Shown here one piece after another: positions 1-11,494 of a stretch of DNA of 25,408 nucleotides; within the stretch, counting starts at the first letter, position 1; each line of letters starts with the position of its first letter. The stretch is from Hypsibius dujardini (Eukaryota > Tardigrada > Eutardigrada > Parachela > Hypsibiidae), in assembly GCA_001579985.1 (NCBI GenBank), contig LRSR01013844.1:1-25408 (forward strand). Reading direction: 5' to 3'. The notes beneath the pieces were generated by a model, which searched no databases, was not told the origin of the DNA, and saw only the letters and a list, made by a program, of their open reading frames with translations. The position numbers and the translations under genes were made by a program.

Positions 1-2678
1 TTCCTCCTCCTGAGCACGGTATTCGGCGACCTTTTGGTTGAGACGGTGAGCGAATTCTTGAGCATTATCAGCCAGACTCTCCTCCAACCGGGCTCTCTTC
101 TCCTCGCTGGCCTTCAACGCAGACCGTAGCCCCTCGAGGTCGCTTTCCAGCACGCGATTGCGATTATCTGAATTGGTCAACTGCTCTTCTACGCGATTCT
201 TTTCACGCCGCACATGGTCCAACAGATCGTCGAGGTCAGCCTTGGCGGTCGTTTTAGCCACAGTCTCCAGCTGAGCAACTTTTGACTTTTCGCTGTCCAG
301 CAAGGCGGCATATCGTGTATTCTCCAACTCAAGCCGCTTGATGGAATCTTTGGCGGCGCTGAGATGGCTTTCAGACTCATTCTTCTGCGATTCCAACTAA
401 ATTACAGGAAAAATTACCAAGCTGCTGCAAGAGATCTCTGCCTGGATAATTATCTGGCCATAATTTTCTCGAGGACTGGATGTTTAGTCTATTCACAACT
501 TTACCTGGTCACAGAAGCTGTTGAGGTGTTGCCACTTATTCTGCACATTCTCCAGGTCTGCTGACAACTTATTGTTATGCCCCAAGGCACTGTCCAGCTG
601 ATGCTGCGAGTCCTCCTTCTCTTCCTGCAATTACGCGGCGGGTGAAATATTGCGGTCAGTCCGTTCTTAATGGGCTGGCGAGTACACAAATAAAACGTAC
701 CTGCAGGCTCTTCATAAGTTCGACCAGGGTTTTCTCATTCTCGCTGGAACCGGTTCCGTCTTCCGGCATGGAATTCTCATCCCCCGCGACTTGCCGGTAG
801 AGCATCTTCTTGAGGGAATCTGCTTGCGTCTGGTAGACCTGGACTTTCTCAGTCATGGATAGAAGTGCCTCCTGCAGGACGGCCTTCTCGTGTGTCAAAT
901 CCTCGTTCTCCTTCTTGTAGACGATCACAATGTCGGACATTTCCGCCAGTTCCTGGAGTGTCGCCTGAAGTTCCTCATGAGTGGAATGATGGGTCTCTTC
1001 CATTTGCTGGATGCGATCCTGAAGCAATAAACAGACGAATGCTTTACTCAGATGCGACGACGCCTGCAGCAGACATGCTACTGCCAACTACCAAGACAGT
1101 GATTAAGACAGTGATTTAAAACAAATCTACACTGCAGATGAGAAGATCTCTGACCAGTAAGCCCACCAAAAAACCGGATATCTCACGTGCTTTAACACGC
1201 GAACAGAGTGAAGTGGTACATGTCTGCTAATTAAACTAATTATTCCCAGTTATCAAAGGCCCAACGAACCGCAACAAATGCTTCCCACATTGTACTGTCC
1301 AACAGAAAACGCTTATTTATTCAAACTATTCATGCTAAAAATCAATATTTCTACTGACATTTTCGCGAACTCTTAATATAGTTTTTGATTATCATTTAAG
1401 TAAGAATACAGCGGTACCGCGACTAAACTCACCTGAAGTCCCGCCAGTGACGGCTCACTGCACAAGCTGTTATTGCTCTGTGCATCCCAGTCATTGGTGG
1501 GACGAGCCAGACATCCGCCGTCACTGGTATCCATCGCGTGTAGGCCACTGTCAGTCGCCTCACCCAGCCCGGCCGGCAGTCCGTCCACCTTGCACAGCTC
1601 CGACAGCTGTTTGGACATTTCCGAATGCTCCTCCAGCAGCGACAAAAACTCCCGATCACCCCCGGTGAAATCGCCACTTCTTCTCCGCGATGCGGCGGCG
1701 GTCGACGGCACCACAACCACCTCAAAATCTGAGGTCTGTGTGCCGGCTGAGATCAACGTAATGCCCGATTGGGAGGGTGCAAAGTTGGAGGATAATAAAA
1801 GAGAACTGGACACGGACATTTCACTTGCATCGGTCAGGCGATCCGCATCCGCCGGAATGGAGAGACGCCGGACCGAGTCAGCGGCCGAAGATTCCAAACA
1901 ATTACTGCTGGCAGATCGACGCATTTCTTGAGATATGTCAGGGATAGAGGCGTCGGCCAATGGCTCGCCATGGCGGAGTGGCAGCACTGTTGTGGTGTTA
2001 ATGGGGAGCTTTTCCTTTTTACTGACGGCTGTGTTGATGGATGAGGTGACAGCGGGATGACGGATTCCGCGGGCTTGCGGTGTTGGCACGTTGTTGCGAG
2101 ACTTTTTCACCACAGCAGAGCCACCTGAACAGAAGCAATTTTTCCATATTTAATGAGACAAGTAGACAACCAAGGGAATCAACCCTCCAGATCGGACAGA
2201 CAAAACGGTCAGGTGGCAGACAGATAACTTGACCATAGAAAATTCTCTGCTTACCTCCGGATAAACTGTCGTTGCTTTTGCTGAGGAAATGCTTCTTCAT
2301 AGACTTTCCGCCCGCATCGACCAGCAAAGTACGCTTCGATTTCACGTCAGCCTTACTCAACAACGGGCTTTTTCTGCCTCCAGCCAATGAAACAGCAGGC
2401 GATCCCGGTTGCTGGCTCCTGGATGAAGATGCCCCAGTCGCCGCGGCGGAACGAAGCGATGCGGTAGTCGGATTACGGAGTGTGGCCGGCAAGGTGGCTG
2501 AACTGCGTGGGACAGCAGTGGCAGCAGCAAGTGCGGAAGCAGCAACAGCAGAAGAAGAAGCCAACAATAATGAAGGCGACGCTGTATTAGTAGCCGACGA
2601 AGACGATGATAACGGCTGAGATTGAGCCATGTTGAGGGTGGCAGAGGCCGTAGTGGATCGCGTTCGGCTTGACTTCAT
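1..2678 (-). CDS. Cytospin (SPECC1L/SPECC1-like) coiled-coil protein, N-terminal 650 residues, runs off left edge
   Basis: Cytospins are actin- and microtubule-associated scaffolds acting in cytokinesis, adhesion and cell shape. Five exons join in frame: 2678-2255, 2124-1433, 1018-701, 624-505 and 396-1, all with GT donors and AG acceptors. Residues 1-372 are Ser/Ala/Thr-rich and low in complexity, as in vertebrate cytospins. The diagnostic block is at residues about 374-400, where IQQMEETHHSTHEELQATLQ nearly matches the human SPECC1/SPECC1L coiled coil. Residues 519-650 (KADLDDLLDHVRREK and on) match the later SPECC1L coiled coil. The C-terminal CH (actin-binding) domain lies beyond position 1. 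ATG at 2678 (MKSSRTRS) is chosen because it resembles the family start; the exon itself appears to begin at an acceptor (AG at 2728-2727, exon from 2726) and is open upstream, so a longer N-terminus or a 5'UTR exon further right is possible. Family confidence is high; the exact start is less sure. Confidence 0.9.
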
Positions 2679-2743
2679 ACTGGTGATTAGATACGCCACC
2701 GCACAAAGGCCGATGTCCACAAGAACCTGTAAAACAGTAAGAC

Positions 2744-2747
<4 letters not shown>

Positions 2748-2776
<29 letters not shown>
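2748..2776. repeat. (GA)n microsatellite
   Basis: About 14 GA units. It lies about 20 bp upstream of the acceptor of the first recognised cytospin exon. On the gene's strand it reads (TC)n, so it could extend the polypyrimidine tract of that acceptor. Confidence 0.95.
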
Positions 2777-2780
<4 letters not shown>

Positions 2781-3091
2781 GACAAATTGGTATGTTCTAT
2801 GGGTTCCTTCTGTCTGTGATTTCAATTCTTCACGTGCGTGCGCCATAGACACCTCTGCATTTTCGATAGCACATTTTTTCTCCAGCGTTAGTCACGGATG
2901 GATCTTCTATAAAATTGGTCGTTTTACTGTTTACGATTGCAAGAGCTGATTTAAAAAAATCCATCCACCAGAGTCCAACTATATGATTTCGTCTGTCTCT
3001 GGGGATGTCTGCATTACCTCGAACTGCCCATCTTCTTGAAGTACAATAGTCGGTCAACTTAATGTCGCAGTCTGCCTCTCTATTTCTCGCT
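2777..3091. other. Non-coding stretch upstream of cytospin
   Basis: No supported gene. It is probably intron or 5' flank of the minus-strand cytospin gene. The small open frame at 2830-3057 has no recognisable content. Confidence 0.5.
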
Positions 3092-3366
3092 TGTCTGCTT
3101 ACCTGTCTGCTTACCTGTCTGTCTGTCTGTCTGTCTGTATGTCTGTCTGTATGTCTGTATGTCTGTATGTCTATCTGTCTGTCTGTATGTCTATCTGTCT
3201 GTCTGTCTGTCTGTCGGTCTGTCTGTCTGTTTGTCTGTCTGCATGTCTGCCTGTCTGTCTGTCTTACTGTTTTTCAGTCTCTGTCTGTCTTACTGTTTGC
3301 CTGCCTGTCTGCCTGTTCGTCTGTTTGTTTGTTTGTTTGTCTGTCTATTTGTCTGCCCGTCCGTCT
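3092..3366. repeat. (TGTC)n degenerate tetranucleotide array
   Basis: Around 270 bp of TGTC units with TGTA, TGCC and TTTG variants. Because the period is 4, every frame stays open and gives Cys/Leu/Ser/Val-rich conceptual peptides that are artefacts. Confidence 0.95.
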
Positions 3367-5468
3367 GTTCCTCTCCCTTAGTGTGTTGATGTCTGCATGT
3401 CTATTCAATTGTTTGTGTGCTCACTCACCCCACAAAATCATGTCTTCTGAATAGCACTGAAAGCAGTTGACAGAAAAATTCCCCTGCACAAATTTCCACA
3501 GAGATCCGCGAGAATAATTGTGTTTGACGATGAATAATAAATTCGATTAACACACCCCACAAAACCACACTGTAACTGCCAAGCAGCCGGCGCGCGCGTA
3601 AAAAAAGCCTCAATAATCTTTTAAGCCCCTTGATCAACACTCCACTCAGCAGATCTCACCGGAAAGCGAAAGGAAAAAGAAGACACACTGAAACTCGTTT
3701 TCAGCAATCCTCCTCCAAAGCAGAGACACCGGAACAGACAAAGTGCAGTAAAAGACGAAAAAAAGAGATGATCATGTTTCAAGAGCAAAGAAAACACACG
3801 CAGCTCTGTGGAAAATTGCCGAGATAGACAACTTCGCCAAACGAATCCGTTGAACAGGGACAGACACTGTCAGTTAAGAGTTTGCAGTGAGTCTCCTTCC
3901 CCCCCCCCCTTAGATGGGCCGAGAGGGAAATTAAAAGTTTGGGGGAGGGGGAGGGAGAGGGAGAGGGACAGTCACAGACAGAAACAGACAGAAACATCGC
4001 ACACATTCTTGACTTGACCACAAGACAAGCGAGACAGACATCAGATCATGCGCAGGCTTTTGACCAACTTTACAATTATTGGACACTTGAGAAGCAAGAC
4101 AGACAGACAGACAGAGAGGGTCAGCTTGGTGGAAAATTCAGACCCACCCCTAAAATCTATAAACTTCCCATCTCGGTGAGTCCTGTCTGTCACGTGTAAT
4201 GTGTGTATGACCAGAGTTGACCGATAATAAGTTTTATTGAGTCGAAATAATATCTTCTACTGTGCCGTGTGTCTAACTCTCTCTGCTGATTTCGGTGAAG
4301 AATTCTTGATCTGAAAATATATCAATGGACTGATTATAGACATCTGTGTTTTCTCCATAATAGACAAGGGCGGTGACCGGAGGGGAAATCTGGGTCGCTT
4401 CTTCTCGGTGGAAGGGGGAAAAACAGTCACACGTGGATCGAGCGGATTTGTTTATTTGCACTGGTTTATTTTCAGAACTTTTTAAAAGAAGTTGTCCATA
4501 CGGTTTCATAGAATATAACCAATAAATAAAGAAAGTCCGCAACGAATCGCGCAGTGCAGCTACTGTAGATACGAGTACTGTCTGAATGGTCCGATAAACA
4601 CGTGTTCATCGATTGAGGGAAACCACAATGGGGAAACTGAGAGACCAAATCCGAACCAATTGATTGAAAATCGAATCACAAGCGAACAATAGACACGATT
4701 GGCTACCGTACTCAGCAATTCTTTTAACACAATTAAAAATTAAATTAAAAAATTAAATTAAATTATTTGTAAATAAAATTTCTTTTCCAAAACTTAAATC
4801 CGACGAAATTTAGCGAGTTCGCGCAACGGCGCATTCACCAATCCTGCCACAACCATGGCTATACGAACAGACACACAAACTCTCAGACTTAAAAAATTAA
4901 CGGCACACTGGGACCTCCAAGGAACCTCGCCGGTACTAAGTAACATTAAGAGACCCCACCTTCCATTTCCGCTGGAAAATATGCCGATAACAAAATCCGA
5001 AGTAAGCCTAACGACGGGACCGCAAGCTAAATATAATCCTGTGGGAAATTACAGTGCGACCACCACAAATCCACTTCACCGCAGTATGATGATCACTTTC
5101 GCCAAAACTGACATCCGTCCGTCCACGAGCGAGGGCAACAACTATAACGCCAGACTGCACGGTAGACGAAGAGAGAAGAGGGTCGTCCTTGAAAACGCAC
5201 GAGTACGGCATCAGTCTACGTGTATGCAGGCAAGCAATCCACCATTCCACCGAGGAGCCTGATCTCAGACAGACACTTGCGACATCCAGTCGTCCATCAT
5301 GTCAGACAGCGAAAAACGTCATTCCGCTCGACAGTTTCTCTGCGACTAACACCAACCACTAAAGTCAGATGGATCCGAGGATGTGTGTGTATGCGGTCTG
5401 GTCACCGCAACAATGCCACCGACGAGCTGTGATGCGTCAAGTGTTGTGCTTGGCGGGGCTTCAAACGT
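3367..5468. other. Intergenic or 5' intronic region without a supported gene
   Basis: It contains a run of C at 3899-3909, a G-rich purine tract at 3940-3967, a short GACA run at 4087-4107 and an AT-rich AAATT-type tract at 4735-4793. An ATG-started 135-codon frame lies at 4855-5262 in a good start context (acaaccATGG). It has no recognisable domain and is within chance expectation for this length of DNA, so it is not called. Confidence 0.5.
3940..3967 (+). other. G-quadruplex-capable purine tract
   Basis: Five runs of at least three G separated by A or AGA (GGGGGAGGGGGAGGGAGAGGG and on) satisfy the usual intramolecular G-quadruplex pattern on the + strand. A run of 11 C lies just upstream at 3899-3909. 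Any function is unknown. Confidence 0.6.

Positions 5469-5501
<33 letters not shown>
5469..5501. repeat. (CA)n microsatellite
   Basis: About 16 uninterrupted CA dinucleotides. Confidence 0.95.
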
Positions 5502-5895
5502 AGACTCGCAGCAGCAGTTGTCAGGTGGACCGGAACAGACGTGCCAGTACTAGGTTGTGTGAAGAAAAACAACCCACCAACCAGCCAGAGAAACCAGCTC
5601 GCTCATGGAGACATTTCCACCGTCCAAGAAAAGCACGATTTCGATTTGACAAGGAAGATTGCACCGGCTTGCAAGAGAAATATCGTCGCTCTTCCAGACC
5701 AGTCAGGGGTAAAACCAATATTCAACAGCACGTGTGTTGAGGTAGCTCATCATCGGCCGAAGTTTCGCCTGTCCCTAGTGCAGCCGGATGCCTCGCTGCG
5801 ACGACAGCGGTATCAACCAAATCATATAGGGGAGTATTTCCGGACAAATAATGGAAGAGGCGTGCGTGCTGACGCACAGTAGCAGCAGCAACGGC

Positions 5896-5937
5896 GGCGT
5901 CTGAATGGATGATGACGGCGTCTGAATGGATGATGAC
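5896..5937 (+). repeat. 21-bp tandem duplication
   Basis: GGCGTCTGAATGGATGATGA plus C occurs twice head to tail (5896-5916 and 5917-5937) with no mismatch. Confidence 0.9.
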
Positions 5938-6100
5938 TACGCCTGCACTGCTGTAGTAGTCAAAAGTACCCTGTACCAGCACATGTAGAACAGTTTGAAT
6001 TGGAGATGCAGTCAGCAGAAACTGATGAGGTTGTTGGGGGCTATAGACTGCCGTTGTAGTTGGACATAAATCGATTAGCGTTTAGCGGACATGTGGATTC

Positions 6101-6184
6101 CGGTGCAGTGTGTCTGTGTGTGCCTCGATCCAGTGTGTCTGTGTGCCTCGGTGCAGTGTGTCTGTGTGCCTCGATCCAGTGTTG
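6101..6184 (+). repeat. 23-bp minisatellite (CAGTGTGTCTGTGTGCCTCG type)
   Basis: About 3.5 copies of a 23-bp unit in which two variants (CGGTG-CAGTG and CGATC-CAGTG) alternate. The first copy carries two extra bases. Confidence 0.85.
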
Positions 6185-7684
6185 TTAATGGTGCTGCGAG
6201 GCTAAATATCCGTCGATGTTTATGGACCGCCTGAAGAATAAAGACAATTTATTATCAATTCTTTGATGGGGGAAACTGAATAAAGTTTTCTGTTCAACTG
6301 CTTTTACTTTGCTTATATTGGCCAATATCTTTGTCGTGTTGTTTTATCCAGTTCGCAAGCCTCTCAAAAAGGGATATAGTGTTATTTAAACAGTGTTGTG
6401 TGAATTTATGTGAAATATTAAATAAATTTAAATCCACCGGCAAACTTTAATTTAAAGAAGCTCATTACATTAAGAGAAAAGCCACATCTTCAGCAACTCA
6501 AAAATAATTATAAATAAAATATCCTGTTATCTAAAGTAAATTTAGTGATTTAAAATGAAAAAAGCTTCCAAATACCGATTTTTATTTTTGTGATTTGAAT
6601 TATAAAACCAAAAGTCGCTTTTTATCCTTGCAAAATATCTCTCAAATAAATTGAAAAAACAGTAAAGGGAACTTACCAGAATTGAAAGTCCCAAACCGAA
6701 TTCGGCAGGAAAGACGTCTGGCCGAAGCACTTGTCATCACTGCTGGTAGTCAATTTAAACACCGACACTTCCCGATTGCAGTAGCTGAAGGAGCCATCAT
6801 ATTCCGTCTAAATCTCCGCGTATTCTTACGCAAGGCTTCAGCCCAAGAGCACGTTCACAGAAAGTCGCGTCCGATATCTTGTGCGTCGCCGTAATTCGCG
6901 GAGCAAATCCTACGTAACAGCTGCCATGATCCGGTCGGTCCTCAAAAGCGCACACACCATCAAACCCCAAACGAAAAACAATATCCAAATTACGCGGTGG
7001 TCCGCGGAAATGGAGGTCGAATCTTGCCGGCGGTGGCTCGTCAGGGTGTCGCGGCGGGGCAAGAGCGGGCAGAATTATTGCCCAGCCAAAAAATGACAGG
7101 TCCATCAACCTCAACGCGCACACGGACATAACGCCGAACCGGCGATTGGACAGACCCTCGATTGCATGGACAATAGAGACAGCAGCGTTTCAAGAGAGAG
7201 ACTTGCATAATTCACACGGCACAAAAAATCACGTTCAATGTCAGGGGTAAACACCGCGATGAAACCAGACACCTCGCCTTTTCACCACACCGGCGAAATC
7301 AGCTTAGGCATTACGCCAATTATCAGCCGCTATTGTGACGTGGAGAGCTCTTCCTTTCCTTATTTCCCCTTAGGATGTACTAGTACCACAATTTGGCGAC
7401 ACTAACCGCCCAGGCATATGCGAACGGAGAGATCTAAGAGAAGAAATGGAAAGAAAGGTCTACAGAAAATAGGACAACGCCGAAACAAAAACATTCATGA
7501 TTCAAATACCATGGTCAGACATACTGTCTGGAAACAAATCGATATATAGGTAAATGGGGAAAAGACTGCACTGGCTAGCCGCCAGAGAGACTGATAGAAA
7601 AGCAGAAAGACAAAACCAGCCTACCAGATAGCTAGAGAGACAGTTAAGGCACATGAAAACCAGAAAAACAAACATGCTGACATA

Positions 7685-7779
7685 GAGACAGACAGACAGA
7701 TAAGCCGACAAACAGACAGGCAGGCAGGCAGCTAGCCAGACAGATAGACCGACAGACACATAGACCGATAGACAGACAA

Positions 7780-7833
<54 letters not shown>
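7685..7833. repeat. (GACA)n tetranucleotide array
   Basis: GACA units with AGGC and TAGA variants, ending in an uninterrupted run from about 7785 to 7833. It is the reverse complement of the TGTC array at 3092-3366. Cys/Leu/Ser/Val-rich open frames on the minus strand here are repeat artefacts. Confidence 0.95.
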
Positions 7834-7834
<1 letters not shown>

Positions 7835-9417
7835 AAGAAGTTGAGTGGACAAACGAACAACGCAACTTCTAAAAAAGCCCCCAAAATTAAAGCCTGAAGA
7901 GCAACTTCCGCCTCGGCTAACAAGAGGCACCCCCGCCTGAAACGATAAGAGGTCAAACAGAGGCGTCTCCGACGGCCAAAGAGAAGACCGCAGTTTTACG
8001 AGGTCCATCATTATTCAACAGTTTACAGACACACTTCACCAAGGCAGAAACAATGTACAAAACATCATTATCTCATAGCTCTCGAAGGTCGATGGATGGA
8101 ATAACTTTCCAAATAACCTTGCCCACCCCTGGACAAAGAAGCTAAAAAACAATGCGATCACAAAGTAACGACCACTGTGGCGCTCTAAGCGAGACCTACA
8201 GCGGCATACGGCAAGTAGTCCACAACGATGAATACATGTGTCCGTCAATTAACCAATTAAATTCGTCTCTTCCTTGATCAACCGAAATCCCATGAACCTT
8301 TCATAATCAAAACCCATCCAGGTGGTTGCAGAAGAAAGTCGAACGTAAAAGTTGAACCTAAGATTACTGTGAATCAATCGAAAGACGAACAGTGAAATGG
8401 CACGATCAGACATATGCAAAAATTAACCCACACCAAACCAGTTTTATTCTTGTCCAACCTCATTTTCAAAGAATCAAATCACTCGCGCCGCTTGACATAC
8501 CGAACTCTAAACCAAGATCCTCGAAGATTTCCAAGACATTCAAGACGAAAGGATGACGCCTATCCAATGAATTCCTCCTGTAATTCCGTCAGACGTTCCG
8601 GCAATGCAATCTGACCTGAAACCGAGAGAAGTATTGAAATCAACTACGACCACGTGAAAACGGAAATTCGATCAATTAGTCACATCCCAGGAAAAGGATT
8701 CTTATCTGTGGCGTTACCAATCATTACTGACTCAGTGGCAATTGACTAGGTCTGATGCGTAATTTGCTCGCAGCACAAAAAGGCCCCCATGTCGAGCGCA
8801 ATGCGCCGCTTCAGACTTTACGGTCAGATATTTTTCGAAAAAGAGACACTCGCTGAAGACATACAGAGACAGACACGAAGTATGTAAGTAAGTGCTTGAA
8901 AGCCGGCACTCCGAGCCAGTGAGAAGATAACAAAAGAGAGCGCCGCGAAATCCGTAAAAGACCCTAAAAAGCGGTCTCAATCACGACCGGCAAACAAGAG
9001 ATCGCGCACAGCTCATAAAAAAGCCCCTCGGAGAAGGAACAGGGAGAGAAAGACAGCCTCCTCTCAGGTACCGGAAACAGATTCTTCGTCCGTGGACCAG
9101 GTAGTTGGCTTTACTCTTGACCGTGCGTGAGGTGTGTGTACACGGAGAGACTCTGGTGGGTATTTCCGGCGCCGTAAAGACATATTTCAGACCAGCCATA
9201 TAACACCGATATATCGTGCTCGTCCGGGTATTAACGAGCGTGCAGAGTCAACGCGGCGGCCATTAAAATACTCACGTCTCTCCACTTAGGAACCAAAGCT
9301 GGCATGGGGTCCGTAGAGAGACGACGACGGCCCAGTTCAAAGCTGAGCCACACTGCAAGAGTCGACCTACGCGCTTCCGTCAGTTCCATCAAACGGCAGC
9401 AACAAACACCTGAGGAC
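7834..9417. other. Region without a supported gene
   Basis: Unique-looking DNA with only short unconvincing open frames on both strands. No splice-linked series of conserved exons, RNA gene or long repeat was recognised. Confidence 0.4.
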
Positions 9418-9479
9418 AAAGACACAGACACAGACACAGACATAAACACAGACACAGAGACAGAGACAGACACAGACAC
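9418..9479. repeat. (GACACA)n repeat
   Basis: About ten degenerate hexanucleotide units of GACACA/GACAGA type. Confidence 0.9.
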
Positions 9480-10208
9480 CTGAGTTAATAGATAGGAGAG
9501 TCAAACAGACAAAGGTTTTGAGAGTCAGATAGGCAGAGACGTTTACAGACTTTAGGAAAACAGGAGGATAAGATAAATCTGTCGACAAAATTTAGTCAGG
9601 CAGATAAACTTACAGGCAAGCAGACAGGCGGATACTGGCGCTGCCAAGAGATAACTTAGGCAGTCCGAGAAGGCCGACCACCAGAATATGCAGCAATCAC
9701 CTTACATAGAAATACGAAATTTCACATAAAAAACACCAAGACAATTCTTGAATCCACCCGGAGGCAGTGCGTCCGAAAAAAGACTTAGTGAAGGTCGATA
9801 TTATCAACATCCAATTTGTCGGACGCTGCAGCGCCGGTCCAAAAGCCGAGAGACGCAAGCCACAATCACTCCATCACACATACACACACATAGAGATCGC
9901 GAAAATAAACGACGACGTTCGGCAGAAGCGAGAAATTGATAGCTGTCGCTCAAAACTCTCTCAAAAAGCTCTGCTTCTCTTTCGGCGCGCGCGCGATCCT
10001 CGCTAACCGCCTGGGCGGTCGTCGTCGATCAGCTTGAAGTTCCACTCTACAATTTCCCGCGAGACAAGAGGGGAAAACGCACAAAAGAGCACACACAGAG
10101 CAGCGCGCGCGGCTATTGGGGCGTTTCCGCTTGACCGGTCCACTCCACGCCGCAAGTCCAAACCACCACACACAATCCTCAAATGAAACACACACACAGC
10201 CACACAGC
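9480..10208. other. Region without a supported gene, locally CpG-rich
   Basis: 9980-10145 is unusually rich in CG dinucleotides, with GCGCGCGCG runs near 9985-9995 and 10103-10112. It could be promoter-like, but there is no adjacent gene model to tie it to. Confidence 0.35.
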
Positions 10209-10280
10209 CACATGTGCAGTCACACAGTCACATGTGCAGTCACACAGTCACATGTGCAGTCACATAGTCACATGTGCAGT
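10209..10280 (+). repeat. 20-bp tandem repeat carrying CACATGTG
   Basis: The unit CACATGTGCAGTCACACAGT repeats about 3.5 times, with the palindrome CACATGTG at exactly 10209, 10229, 10249 and 10269. It is preceded by (CA)n-like sequence from 10184. Confidence 0.95.
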
Positions 10281-11366
10281 CAGTTGGGACTAAACTGCAG
10301 TCGCATACGCAATGAGGGGTCTCTCATTCGTCGAGACATTTAAATTCCCCGGAGATACGTCATTAGGAGTTTCCATTCGAAAAACGCCATCCCCATCCAG
10401 CAGTGACGATCGTCGTCTCCCCTGCTGGCACAACTACATGTAGTAGATAGTGGGCCGTGCGAGAAGAACACCCATTATTCAGCGTCCACACTGCCTGTAC
10501 GGAGTCTCAGGTGTCCATTAGCAGTCACCCACGGTGTGAAATAAATCCGCTGAACCTCATTGAGGTCTGTCTTGTTCGTGTGTGTCCGTGTGTGTCCGTG
10601 TGTGTGGGTCCGCGTGGCCGGTGCGGCGACTCCACCCCAAGGTCGTGAACTTTTTCGCCGCCGTCGACGCCACCACTTCGCGCCTCCACGGTTACGTTGC
10701 ACAAAGACACCTATTTGAAAAGAATATATGAATTATCTCTCCTCTCTTTCTCTCAGTCGGTCTTTCATTCACATTCACACAAAGTAGGGTGGTTGATTAG
10801 CCGGTTGGCTGCTGAGTGGGTTCGCCGGGCACTTTACCTCATTTTTCGCGACTACTTCATGTGTGCGGTCCACCTCCGCGCGGCGAAACGGTGAGAGCGG
10901 TTACGGTGGAGGGCTTTATGATGAGAGGTTCGTGGCGCGGAGGGCGGAAAATCTGATCAATCCACGACAATGGCCATCGAAGTGCCTCACGTCTCTGAAT
11001 GCTGCAAGTAATAAAGTTTAATGGGCGTTAGAGACAATCTACCACAGTGAACACAGAGCCGCGCTTTTTCACACGGCTTTCCGGTTTATAAAAGTTCGAT
11101 TGGACGCGACCTACTTGAGAAGGCAGTGCCTTGAGAAAAGAGAGTTGGGGTATTCCGGTGAGGATTCCAAATTGCCGATGATGCCCTAGTGATCCAGTGA
11201 TGTGGAGCGCGCTCTTATGGAGAATATCGTAAACTGGTCGTTTAGTGTAGGGTGCTTCAATGATGAATTGGAGTGTCGGAAGGAAGAAATTAATAGTTGG
11301 CCGGACCATTCGGATGCGCGGAGGGAAAACCGAAAGGGATCGTATGACAGGTCACAGAACCACCAC
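10281..11366. other. Region without a supported gene
   Basis: It contains a short GTGTGTCC repeat near 10578-10610 and an AATAAA on the + strand at about 11010. No recognisable coding exons. Confidence 0.4.
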
Positions 11367-11494
11367 GTGAGATTACCATTACCGTGTGAGATTACCATTA
11401 CCATTACCGTGTGAGATTGCCATTACCGTGTGAGATTGCTATTACCGTGTGAGATTGCTATTACCGTGTGAGATTACCATTACCGTGTGAGATT
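11367..11494 (+). repeat. 19-bp minisatellite GTGAGATTACCATTACCGT
   Basis: Six full copies and a partial one start at 11367, 11386, 11411, 11430, 11449, 11468 and 11487. The second copy has an extra ATTACC. Variants GATTGCC and GATTGCT mark three middle units, suggesting stepwise duplication. Confidence 0.95.

Larger units (their letters stand above)
5502..7684. other. Gene-poor region with small tandem repeats and two polyadenylation-like signals
   Basis: No gene is supported. It holds a 21-bp direct duplication (5896-5937) and a 23-bp minisatellite (6101-6184). AATAAA occurs on the + strand at 6237-6242 and 6279-6284, followed by T-rich DNA, which could mark the 3' end of an unrecognised + strand transcript. 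6290-6680 is AT-rich. A 110-codon minus frame at 7129-6797 has an ATG and a hydrophobic start but no recognisable family. Confidence 0.45.

Noticed and set aside
1473-1931. 152-codon + strand frame over the cytospin exon
   Set aside because: It is the antisense shadow of the well-supported minus-strand cytospin exon 2124-1433.
3062-3454. Long open frames rich in Cys, Leu, Ser and Val on the + strand, and similar ones on the minus strand at 7502-8011
   Set aside because: They are translations of the 4-bp TGTC repeat, which stays open in all frames; no unique coding sequence supports them.
4855-5262. 135-codon ATG frame in a good start context
   Set aside because: Several frames of this length are expected by chance on six frames of 25 kb; no domain, leader or splice support is visible.
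6797-7129. 110-codon minus-strand frame with an ATG and hydrophobic start
   Set aside because: No recognisable family, no splice partner, and the opposite strand is equally open, so it cannot be told from chance.
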